Positions 1 to 6,529 of a stretch of 64,000 nt of DNA are shown one piece after another. The notes below the pieces were generated by a model. That model did no database searches. It was not told the DNA's origin and was given only the letters and a program-made list of their open reading frames with translations. This DNA comes from Micromonospora aurantiaca ATCC 27029 (GTDB taxonomy: Bacteria > Actinomycetota > Actinomycetes > Mycobacteriales > Micromonosporaceae), in assembly GCF_000145235.1 (NCBI RefSeq), contig NC_014391.1:6529501-6593500 (forward strand), read 5' to 3'. How positions within the stretch are numbered: position 1 is the stretch's first letter; the number at the start of each line of letters is the position of its first letter. The translations under genes and the position numbers were made by a program.

Positions 1-731
1 GCCACCCCGTCGCCGGTGGAGACCGCCGGGTTCGTGGTGGCGGCAAAGATCTGCCCCATCCCGCCGGTGGCCAGCACCACCGCGCGGCCGAGGATCGCGC
101 CGACGCCGTCCTCGCTGCCCTCGCCGAGCACGTGCAGCGTGATCCCGCAGGCCGGGCCGAGCCCGTCCGGCCCGTCGCCGGGAGCGCGCAGCAGGTCCAG
201 CACCAGCGCGTGCTCGACCAGCCGGATCCACGGATCGCGGCGGACCGCGTCGTGCAGCGCCCGCTGCACCTCCGCACCGGTGGCGTCGCCGCCCGCGTGC
301 ACGATCCGGTCGGCCCGGTGGCCGCCCTCCCGGGTCAGCATCAGCGAGCCGTCCGGGTTGCGGTCGAACTCCGCCCCGATCCGCATCAGCTCACGCAGCC
401 GGGTCGGCCCCTCGGCCACCAGTGCGCGGACCGCCGCCGGGTCGCAGAGGCCGACGCCGGCGACCTCCGTGTCGTACGCGTGCGCGTCCGGCGTGTCCGC
501 CGGGTCCAGCACGGCGGCGATCCCGCCCTGCGCCCAGCGGGTCGAGCCCTCGTCCATGTCGACCTTGGTGACCACCGTGACGTGCAGGCCGGCCTCGCGC
601 AGGTGCAGCGCGGCGGTCAACCCGGCCACGCCGGAGCCGACCACGATCACGTCTGTCGTCTCCACCCAGCCGGGGGCGGGCGCGGCGAGCAGCCGGGGCA
701 GCGCCGGCAGGTCGACGGTCGGTAGGTCCAT
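1..731 (-). CDS. nadB: L-aspartate oxidase, N-terminal part (runs off left edge)
   Basis: NadB is the FAD enzyme that oxidises L-aspartate to iminoaspartate, the first step of de novo NAD synthesis with NadA. Only the N-terminal 243 residues are present; the gene continues beyond base 1. Translating from ATG 731 gives the dinucleotide-binding motif VGSGVAGL (residues 31-38), the family segment STRWAQGG (63-70), HAGGDATGAE further on, and LATGGMGQIFAATTNP near the edge. These motifs match the aspartate oxidase / succinate dehydrogenase flavoprotein family, and STRWAQGG is typical of NadB. The gene lies downstream of panC-panD on the same strand, so two aspartate-consuming vitamin pathways are adjacent. 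No break is visible in the part present. Confidence 0.93.
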   Translation of the reverse strand, partial: MDLPTVDLPALPRLLAAPAPGWVETTDVIVVGSGVAGLTAALHLREAGLHVTVVTKVDMDEGSTRWAQGGIAAVLDPADTPDAHAYDTEVAGVGLCDPAAVRALVAEGPTRLRELMRIGAEFDRNPDGSLMLTREGGHRADRIVHAGGDATGAEVQRALHDAVRRDPWIRLVEHALVLDLLRAPGDGPDGLGPACGITLHVLGEGSEDGVGAILGRAVVLATGGMGQIFAATTNPAVSTGDGV

Positions 732-792
732 GAGCACAGTCAACCCGAAGCGAACTCGGCTCGGGCGCGGGGGGCGTGACGAGTGCGGTCCG

Positions 793-1686
793 CTACCTCG
801 TCCGGCGCGGGAGGCCGGCCGGTCCGGCACCCTTGAGCGAGGTGGTGACCGTACGGTCGCTGAGCCACAGGTAGCAGCGGACGCCCCGGTCGCCGACCGC
901 CCAGCGACCGGCAGCGGGCGGACGGACCACCACGTCGCTGCGGTAGCGCAGGAGCCCGTCGGCCGGCACCCCGGCGTACCGGGCGATCACGCCGAAGCAG
1001 CCGTCGTAGAGCGGCACCCAGTCCTCCGGCTTCTTCGGATACGGGCGGTCCGGCGCGGCCCACACGCCGACGAACTCGGCGTCGTGCGCGGCAGCACAGT
1101 CGACCGGGTTGAGCCGCTCCACGCGGTTCGTGTCCCGCACCGAGCGCTGGCAGCCCAGCCGCAGCGGGGAGGGCGTCTTGAGCGCGTCGCGCAGGCTGCC
1201 CGTCCGGGTGACCACGGTGGCCGCCGCCTCGACGGTGGTCAGCTCGGTCAGGTCGCACCGGTACCAGCGGGAGCCCGCCGTCCAGCCGGTGCCCGTCGGC
1301 ACCGCCACTGCCAGCCGGAGCCGCCCGGCGCGCCAGTCGTCACCCACGTACCCGGCGGCCCGCTTGTCGCAGTCGGCGAACGCGGTACGCAGCTCGGGCG
1401 AGGCGAGCGGCGGCGGGGTGGGCCGGTCGGTGGTGAACGCCCCGACGTGCACCGTCTCCACCCGGTGCGGCAGCTCGCAGCCGACCGGCGCGTACGCGGC
1501 CAGGCCGACGCTCGCTGTGAAGTCGGCGACCTGGCAGACCCCGGCCGCCGGGGTGAACGGCCCGGGTGCGGCCATCGCGGCCCAGTCGTCGGTGAGGTCG
1601 CCGTCCATCCCGCCGGCGCCGGCGCAGCCGGTCAGGGCGGCGCTCGCGACCATCGCGGCGACCAGGAAGCTCATCGCACGGCGCAT
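793..1686 (-). CDS. septum-formation-domain lipoprotein
   Basis: A 297-residue exported lipoprotein. The N-terminus is basic and hydrophobic and ends in the lipobox L18-T19-G20-C21, so the mature protein should be anchored outside the membrane. The mature part has two similar modules. Each holds a Cys followed by a Pro-His or Ala-His pair (CELPHRVETVHVGAF and CAAAHDAEFVGVW), the pattern of the actinobacterial Septum_form domain (PF13845). Function in this family is poorly known and no catalytic motif is visible. It lies between panD and nadB on the same strand with a 61-base gap to nadB. An internal ATG at 1674 is an alternative start. Confidence 0.72.
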   Translation of the reverse strand: MRRAMSFLVAAMVASAALTGCAGAGGMDGDLTDDWAAMAAPGPFTPAAGVCQVADFTASVGLAAYAPVGCELPHRVETVHVGAFTTDRPTPPPLASPELRTAFADCDKRAAGYVGDDWRAGRLRLAVAVPTGTGWTAGSRWYRCDLTELTTVEAAATVVTRTGSLRDALKTPSPLRLGCQRSVRDTNRVERLNPVDCAAAHDAEFVGVWAAPDRPYPKKPEDWVPLYDGCFGVIARYAGVPADGLLRYRSDVVVRPPAAGRWAVGDRGVRCYLWLSDRTVTTSLKGAGPAGLPRRTR

Positions 1687-1791
1687 CGCGGCCTCCCCCA
1701 GCCGACGACCGTCGATCCCCGACGGTCCGCCCAGGGTAGCCGAAAATGACCTTCCGGTGACAGACCGCGTTTCCCGCCCGTCCGCCCCGTC

Positions 1792-1858
1792 GATCTTGCA
1801 CTAGCCGCCCTCGCAAACCTGACAAAAGGGGCGACGAGGGGGCCGCAACTGCAAGATC
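1792..1858. repeat. nested inverted repeat at the 3' end of panD
   Basis: The outer arms GATCTTGCA (1792-1800) and TGCAAGATC (1850-1858) are perfect 9-bp complements. Nested inside are CCCTCG (1808-1813) and CGAGGG (1835-1840). The right arm overlaps the panD stop codon (1857-1859). It could act as a transcription terminator, but it also resembles the other GATC-containing dispersed palindromes in this window. Confidence 0.5.
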
Positions 1859-2288
1859 AACGGCGAGACGCGGCGGCGAGGGGGTTGGGGACGGGGGCGC
1901 CTGCGGTGCCGGGGGCCGCGGTCGCCGGGTCCGCCGAGAGGTCGACGACCTTGTTGTCGGCGTCGACGTGAACCACCCGGGGGCGGTACGCGCGGGCCTC
2001 GGCGTCGTCCATCTGCCCGTACGAGATCAGGATGACCAGGTCACCGGGGTGCACCAGGTGCGCGGCGGCGCCGTTGATGCCGATCACGCCGCTGCCCCGC
2101 TGCCCCGGGATCACGTACGTCTCCAGCCGGGCGCCGTTGGTGATGTCCACGATCGCGACCTGCTCGCCGGGGATCAGGTCCGCCGCGTCGAGCAGGTCCT
2201 CGTCCACAGTCACCGAGCCGACGTAGTGCAGGTCGGCCTGGGTCACGGTGGCCCGATGGATCTTCGACTTGAGCATGGTCCGCAGCAT
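1857..2288 (-). CDS. panD: aspartate 1-decarboxylase proenzyme
   Basis: PanD decarboxylates L-aspartate to beta-alanine for pantothenate synthesis. It is a pyruvoyl enzyme that cleaves itself between Gly24 and Ser25. Counting from ATG 2288, the sequence has YVGS with G24-S25 at exactly that place, and the conserved N-terminus MLRTMLKSKIHRATVTQADL. The start at 2288 is preferred over an upstream in-frame codon at 2306 because it restores this numbering and has a GGAAAGG Shine-Dalgarno seven bases upstream. The product is 143 residues, slightly longer than usual because of a Pro/Ala-rich C-terminal tail. It follows panC by 30 bases, so the two are probably co-transcribed. Confidence 0.95.
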   Translation of the reverse strand: MLRTMLKSKIHRATVTQADLHYVGSVTVDEDLLDAADLIPGEQVAIVDITNGARLETYVIPGQRGSGVIGINGAAAHLVHPGDLVILISYGQMDDAEARAYRPRVVHVDADNKVVDLSADPATAAPGTAGAPVPNPLAAASRR

Positions 2289-2318
2289 CGGGGTGCCTTT
2301 CCGCATTCGTGGTGGGGT

Positions 2319-3161
2319 TCAGGGACGCGGCGCGAGGTGGATCGCCGTGTTGTCGATCAGGCGGGTGGCGCCGACCCAGGCCGCGATCAGCAGCCGGGCC
2401 GGGCCGGCGACCGGGCCGGGTTCCAGCTCGGTGTCGGTGAGCACCAGGTAGTCCAGGCGCGCGTCCGGCGCGTCGAAGGCCCGGTGCGCGGCGGCCAGCA
2501 CCGCGCCCGCGTCCTCACCCCGCTCGGCCGCCGTCGCGCCGGCCCGCAACGCGGCGGACAGGCTCAGCGCGGTCTCCCGCTCGGGCGCCGACAGGTACCG
2601 GTTGCGGCTGGACATGGCCAGCCCGTCCGGTTCCCGTACGGTCGGCACGCCGACGATCTCGGCCGGCACGTCGAGGTCGCGGACCATCCGGCGGACCAGG
2701 GTGAGCTGCTGGTAGTCCTTCTCGCCGAAGAACGCCAGGTCGGGGCGGGTGAGCTGGAGCAGCTTCATCACCACGGTGAGCACGCCGTGGAAGAAGCCGG
2801 GACGGCTGAGGCCCTCCAGGTCCTCGCCGAGCGGACCCGGGTCGAGCCGCACCGTCGGGCGGCCCTCCGGGTACATCTCGGTCACCGAGGGCGCGAACAC
2901 CACATCCACCCCGGCCCGGCGGCAGATCTCCAGGTCGGTGTCGAGCGTGCGCGGGTAGCGGTCGAAGTCCTCGTTCGGGCCGAACTGCAGCGGGTTCACG
3001 AAGATCGTGACGATGACGTGGCCGGCGCGCTCGCGGGCGGCCCGCAGCAGCGCCTCGTGCCCGGCGTGCAGCGCGCCCATGGTCATCACCACGCCGACCG
3101 GGCCGGCCATCGCCTCGCGGGCCGCCGCCAGTTCCTTGCGCGTGTGCAGCACCTCGGCCAT
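2319..3161 (-). CDS. panC: pantothenate synthetase (pantoate--beta-alanine ligase)
   Basis: PanC joins pantoate and beta-alanine with ATP to make pantothenate, through a pantoyl-adenylate. The 280-residue length is normal. Diagnostic segments are MTMGALHAGH (residues 26-35, the nucleotide-binding HxGH), FVNPLQFGPNEDFDRYPR, FFGEKDYQQL and the KMSKS-like MSSRNRYL. Its ATG overlaps the stop codon of the upstream DUF2520 gene by one base (TGATG), and panD follows, giving a DUF2520-panC-panD operon. PanB is not in the window. Confidence 0.97.
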   Translation of the reverse strand: MAEVLHTRKELAAAREAMAGPVGVVMTMGALHAGHEALLRAARERAGHVIVTIFVNPLQFGPNEDFDRYPRTLDTDLEICRRAGVDVVFAPSVTEMYPEGRPTVRLDPGPLGEDLEGLSRPGFFHGVLTVVMKLLQLTRPDLAFFGEKDYQQLTLVRRMVRDLDVPAEIVGVPTVREPDGLAMSSRNRYLSAPERETALSLSAALRAGATAAERGEDAGAVLAAAHRAFDAPDARLDYLVLTDTELEPGPVAGPARLLIAAWVGATRLIDNTAIHLAPRP

Positions 3162-4090
3162 CAGGCCGCCACCTCGATTCCGTCGAGCACGTTGCGCAGC
3201 GCGGCCGCGTCCGCCGGGCGAAGGCGGCCGACCGCGACGGCACGGTCCGCCGTCCGTCGTGCCAACGCCAGATACGCGGGTACGGATTCCGGCGCGGTCC
3301 GCGCCAGCCGGTCCAGATGCCGGCGTACGGTGCCCGCGTCGCCGCGCGACACCGGGCCGGTGAGCGCGTCGTCGCCCAGCCGCAGCGCGTTCTCCAGGGC
3401 GGCCCGCAGCAGCGGGGCGAGCACCTTCTCCGGCCGCTCCACCCCGGCGTCGCGCAGCCGGTCGGCGGCCTCGTTGACGAGCGTCACCAGGTGGTTCGCG
3501 CCGTGCGCGAGCGCCGCGTGGTAGAGCGGCCGGTCGTTCTCACCGACCCACTCCGGTACGCCGCCCAGGTCGGCCACCAGCCGGGCCGCGAACGGGCGCA
3601 GCTCGGCCGGGGCGGTCACCCCGTAGGAGATGCCGGGCAGGCGGGACAGGTCGTCCGGCGTACCGGTGAAGGTCATCGCCGGGTGCAGCGCGAGCGGCCG
3701 GGCGCCCGCCTCGACGGCCGGGGCCAGCGCGGCGAGCCCGTGCGCGCCGGACGTGTGCGCCACCACCTGGCCGGGGCGCAGCGCGCCGCTCGCGGCCAGG
3801 TCCGCTACCACGCCCGCCAGCGCGTCGTCCGGGACCGCGACGATCAGCAGGTCGGCGGCAGCACGCGCCACGGCGGACGCGGAACCGTGCGGGGTCTGCG
3901 GCAGCAGCAGCGCCAGCCGGGCCTTCGTCGCGCCCGAGGCGCCGGATGCGGCGACCACCCGGTGACCGGCTGCGGCGAGGGCCGCGCCCAGCACGGCGCC
4001 GACCCGGCCGGCGCCGAGGACGCCGACGGCGAGGGTACGCGGGAAGACGAGCGGGGCAGCGGTGGCCCGGGGGCGCAGCGGTGCGCTCAT
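3161..4090 (-). CDS. Rossmann-like / DUF2520 protein (possible ketopantoate reductase-like dehydrogenase)
   Basis: A 309-residue protein with an N-terminal NAD(P)-binding fold (GVLGAGRVGAVLGAALAAAG, consensus GxGxxG). A helical C-terminal DUF2520 domain contains GENDRPLYHAALAHGANHLV. The overall layout resembles 6-phosphogluconate dehydrogenase-like and ketopantoate reductase enzymes. The frame stays open upstream to about 4810, but the start is placed at ATG 4090: the protein core begins there and the extension is unlike the family. It overlaps panC by one base. That tight coupling suggests a role in pantoate supply, but this is inference; the substrate cannot be read from sequence. Confidence 0.82.
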   Translation of the reverse strand: MSAPLRPRATAAPLVFPRTLAVGVLGAGRVGAVLGAALAAAGHRVVAASGASGATKARLALLLPQTPHGSASAVARAAADLLIVAVPDDALAGVVADLAASGALRPGQVVAHTSGAHGLAALAPAVEAGARPLALHPAMTFTGTPDDLSRLPGISYGVTAPAELRPFAARLVADLGGVPEWVGENDRPLYHAALAHGANHLVTLVNEAADRLRDAGVERPEKVLAPLLRAALENALRLGDDALTGPVSRGDAGTVRRHLDRLARTAPESVPAYLALARRTADRAVAVGRLRPADAAALRNVLDGIEVAA

Positions 4091-4141
4091 GGCAGCGATC
4101 CAGTCCTCGAAGGGGGTACCGGTCGATGGCAAGTATGCGCC

Positions 4142-4180
4142 CGGGTGACAGACCCGAAACAAGAAGGTGTGAAAACCTTC
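4142..4180. promoter_or_regulatory. two palindromes in a divergent promoter region
   Basis: The 163 bases between the DUF2520 gene (minus) and the methyltransferase gene (plus) carry two adjacent inverted repeats. One is CGGGT-GACAG-ACCCG (4142-4156) and the other GAAGGT-GTGAAA-ACCTTC (4163-4180). This stretch is also more AT-rich than its surroundings. It probably holds divergent promoters and an operator; no regulator can be assigned. Confidence 0.35.
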
Positions 4181-4253
4181 ACCGACCGCCGGAAGCCGCT
4201 GCTGCGGTGGCGGGCAAACCGCCCGTTCGGGTACGTCCCGTAGGGTCGGCCCG

Positions 4254-5354
4254 GTGACCTCCCCGCTGCGCTGGCGCGACGCGATGGAGCGGGCGCTGTA
4301 CGGACCGGACGGCTTCTTCGTCTCCGGTGCCGGGCCCGCCGCGCACTTCCGCACGAGCGTGCACGCCTCGCCCGTCTTCACCGCGTGCCTGCTGCGGCAG
4401 CTCGAGACGGTGGACGCGGCGCTGGGGCACCCGGCCCGGCTGGACGTGGTGGACGTGGGCGCGGGCCGGGGCGAACTGCTCCGGGAGCTGCTGGCGCAGG
4501 CCGCACCCGAGCTGGCCGCCCGGCTCCACCCGGTAGCCGTGGAACGAGCCACCCGCCCGCCGGACCTGCCCTCGCAGATCGACTGGCGCTCCGACATACC
4601 CGACGACATCACCGGCCTGCTCCTGGCGACGGAATGGCTGGACAACGTCCCAGTGGACGTGGCAGTCCACACCCCCGAGGGCTGGCGCCTCCTCCTGGTG
4701 AACCCGAAAACCGGCGAGGAGACGATCGGCCCGCCCCCGTCCCCCACCGACACCACCTGGCTCACCCACTGGTGGCCCTCGGCCGCCCCGCCCAACGCCC
4801 CGGTGATCAAGGAGTTTGTGGCCTCGGAGGGCCCGGATCAGGACACAAACTCCTTGATCAACGGGGCGGGTGAGGGCGAGGGCGGGGGCGGTTGGAGGGG
4901 GGAGATCGGGTGGTCGCGGGATCTGGCCTGGGCTGAGGCTGTGGGGAAGGTGGCGCGGGGGCTGGCGCTCGCCGTGGACTACGGGCATCTGCGGGACTCG
5001 CGTCCTGCCGACGGGACGCTCACCGGGTATCGGGGCGGGCGGCAGGTGCCACCGGTTCCGGACGGGTCGTGCGACGTGACGGCGCACGTCGCCATGGACT
5101 CGGTCGCCTCCGCCGGTGAGCGGGTCGCGCGGTGCGCGTACTCCATGGTCTCTCAGCGGGAGGCGCTGCGGGCGCTCGGGGCCGACGGCGGGCGACCACC
5201 ACTGAGCCTGGCCGGTCGCGACCCGGCCGGCTACCTGCGGGCGCTGGCCGCCGCGTCGGCGGCGGCCGAACTGACCGACCCGGCCGGGCTCGGCGGGCAC
5301 CTGTGGCTGCGGCAGCCGGTCGGCGTCGCGCTCGACGCGGTCGTGGCACGATGA
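4254..5354 (+). CDS. SAM-dependent methyltransferase, MidA/NDUFAF7 family (COG1565)
   Basis: A 366-residue protein of the family containing the mitochondrial complex I assembly factor NDUFAF7, which methylates an arginine of the NuoD homologue NDUFS2. The N-terminal YGPDGFF and the SAM-binding DVVDVGAGRGELL (GAGRG at residues 69-73) are visible, followed by LLATEWLDNVPVD and LAVDYG, all typical of the family. The GTG start at 4254 is the first candidate after the divergent promoter region. The stop overlaps the start of the next gene, a NuoD homologue, as ATGA, which fits an enzyme-substrate pair. Residues about 184-205 are encoded by an inserted inverted repeat (see 4804-4860) and look like an added low-conservation loop. 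Confidence 0.85.
   Translation: MTSPLRWRDAMERALYGPDGFFVSGAGPAAHFRTSVHASPVFTACLLRQLETVDAALGHPARLDVVDVGAGRGELLRELLAQAAPELAARLHPVAVERATRPPDLPSQIDWRSDIPDDITGLLLATEWLDNVPVDVAVHTPEGWRLLLVNPKTGEETIGPPPSPTDTTWLTHWWPSAAPPNAPVIKEFVASEGPDQDTNSLINGAGEGEGGGGWRGEIGWSRDLAWAEAVGKVARGLALAVDYGHLRDSRPADGTLTGYRGGRQVPPVPDGSCDVTAHVAMDSVASAGERVARCAYSMVSQREALRALGADGGRPPLSLAGRDPAGYLRALAAASAAAELTDPAGLGGHLWLRQPVGVALDAVVAR
4804..4860. repeat. 17-bp perfect inverted repeat inside the methyltransferase gene
   Basis: TGATCAAGGAGTTTGTG (4804-4820) and its exact reverse complement (4844-4860) flank a 23-base spacer. The element is read through in frame as residues 184-203 of the methyltransferase (VIKEFVASEG then DQDTNSLIN). 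A related copy with the same left arm lies at 34774-34840, so this is a dispersed element and not a feature of the gene. Confidence 0.8.
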
Positions 5355-6520
5355 CGGGCATGACCACGGACGCCGCCGACCTCCGCGAGCTGACAGTCGG
5401 CACCGGCGCCGGCGGTGAGCAGCTCGGCACCGACATGGTGCTCAACATCGGGCCGCAACACCCCTCGACGCACGGCGTGCTGCGGCTGAAGCTGGTGCTC
5501 GACGGGGAGCGGGTGGTCGCCGCCGAGCCGATCGTCGGCTACATGCACCGGGGGGCGGAGAAGCTCTTCGAGGTACGCGACTACCGGCAGATCATCGTGC
5601 TGGCGAACCGGCACGACTGGCTGTCGGCGTTCTCCAACGAGCTGGGCGTGGTGCTCGCCGTCGAGCGACTGATGGGCATGGAGGTGCCGGAACGCGCCAC
5701 CTGGCTGCGGATGGCGCTGGCCGAGCTGAACCGGGTGCTCAACCACCTGATGTTCCTCGGCTCGTACCCGCTGGAGATCGGCGCGATCACGCCGATGTTC
5801 TACGCGTTCCGGGAACGGGAGACCATCCAGGCCGTGATGGAGGAGGTCTCCGGCGGCCGGATCCACTACATGTTCAACCGGGTCGGCGGCCTGAAGGAGG
5901 AGGTGCCGTCCGGCTGGACCGGGCGCGCCCGCGCCGCCATCGCCGAGGTACGCCGCCGGATGCCCGACCTGGACAACCTGATCCGGCGCAACGAGATCTT
6001 CCTGGCCCGTACCGTCGGCGTCGGTGTGCTCTCCGCCGCCGACGCCGCCGCGTTCGGCGCGTCCGGGCCGGTCGCCCGCGCCTCCGGCCTCGACCTCGAC
6101 CTGCGCCGCGACGAGCCGTACCTGGCCTACGACCAGCTCGACGTGCCCGTGGTGACGAAGACCGCCGGTGACTGTCACGCCCGCTTCGAGGTGCTGCTCG
6201 ACCAGGTGTACGTCTCGCTCGACCTCGCCGAGCAGTGCCTGGACCGGGTGGACCGGATCAGCGGGCCGGTGAACACCCGCCTGCCGAAGGTGCTGAAGGC
6301 GCCCGAGGGGCACACGTACGCCTGGACGGAGAACCCGCTCGGCATCAACGGCTACTACCTGGTGTCCCGGGGCGAGAAGACGCCGTGGCGGATGAAGCTG
6401 CGCACCGCCTCGTACGCGAACGTGCAGGCGCTGTCGTCGCTGCTGCCCGGCTGCCTGGTGCCGGACCTGATCGCCATCCTCGGCTCGATGTTCTTCGTGG
6501 TGGGCGACATCGACAAGTAG
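5351..6520 (+). CDS. nuoD: NADH-quinone oxidoreductase subunit D homologue (stand-alone)
   Basis: A 389-residue homologue of the 49-kDa subunit of respiratory complex I, which helps form the quinone pocket. IGPQHPSTHGVLR (His41 corresponds to the quinone-site His), GYMHRGAEKL (Arg67) and NRHDW (Trp90) are visible. At the position of the quinone-binding tyrosine (Tyr87 in Thermus Nqo4, Tyr108 in bovine 49-kDa), 49 residues after the His, this protein has Trp. The start at ATG 5351 gives an ATGA overlap with the methyltransferase gene; ATG 5360 is an alternative. No other nuo genes are adjacent, so this is either a lone paralogue or part of a complex encoded elsewhere. Confidence 0.88.
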   Translation: MTGMTTDAADLRELTVGTGAGGEQLGTDMVLNIGPQHPSTHGVLRLKLVLDGERVVAAEPIVGYMHRGAEKLFEVRDYRQIIVLANRHDWLSAFSNELGVVLAVERLMGMEVPERATWLRMALAELNRVLNHLMFLGSYPLEIGAITPMFYAFRERETIQAVMEEVSGGRIHYMFNRVGGLKEEVPSGWTGRARAAIAEVRRRMPDLDNLIRRNEIFLARTVGVGVLSAADAAAFGASGPVARASGLDLDLRRDEPYLAYDQLDVPVVTKTAGDCHARFEVLLDQVYVSLDLAEQCLDRVDRISGPVNTRLPKVLKAPEGHTYAWTENPLGINGYYLVSRGEKTPWRMKLRTASYANVQALSSLLPGCLVPDLIAILGSMFFVVGDIDK

Positions 6521-6529
6521 CCGGCGGGG

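Noticed and set aside
16..1749. Long plus-strand open frame opposite nadB and the lipoprotein gene
   Set aside because: It is low-complexity Arg/Pro/Ser sequence caused by GC skew opposite two clear minus-strand genes; no family motif is present.
4091..4810. N-terminal extension of the DUF2520 protein
   Set aside because: The frame is open, but the sequence is not Rossmann-like, overlaps the methyltransferase gene and its promoter region, and places the conserved start 240 residues inside.
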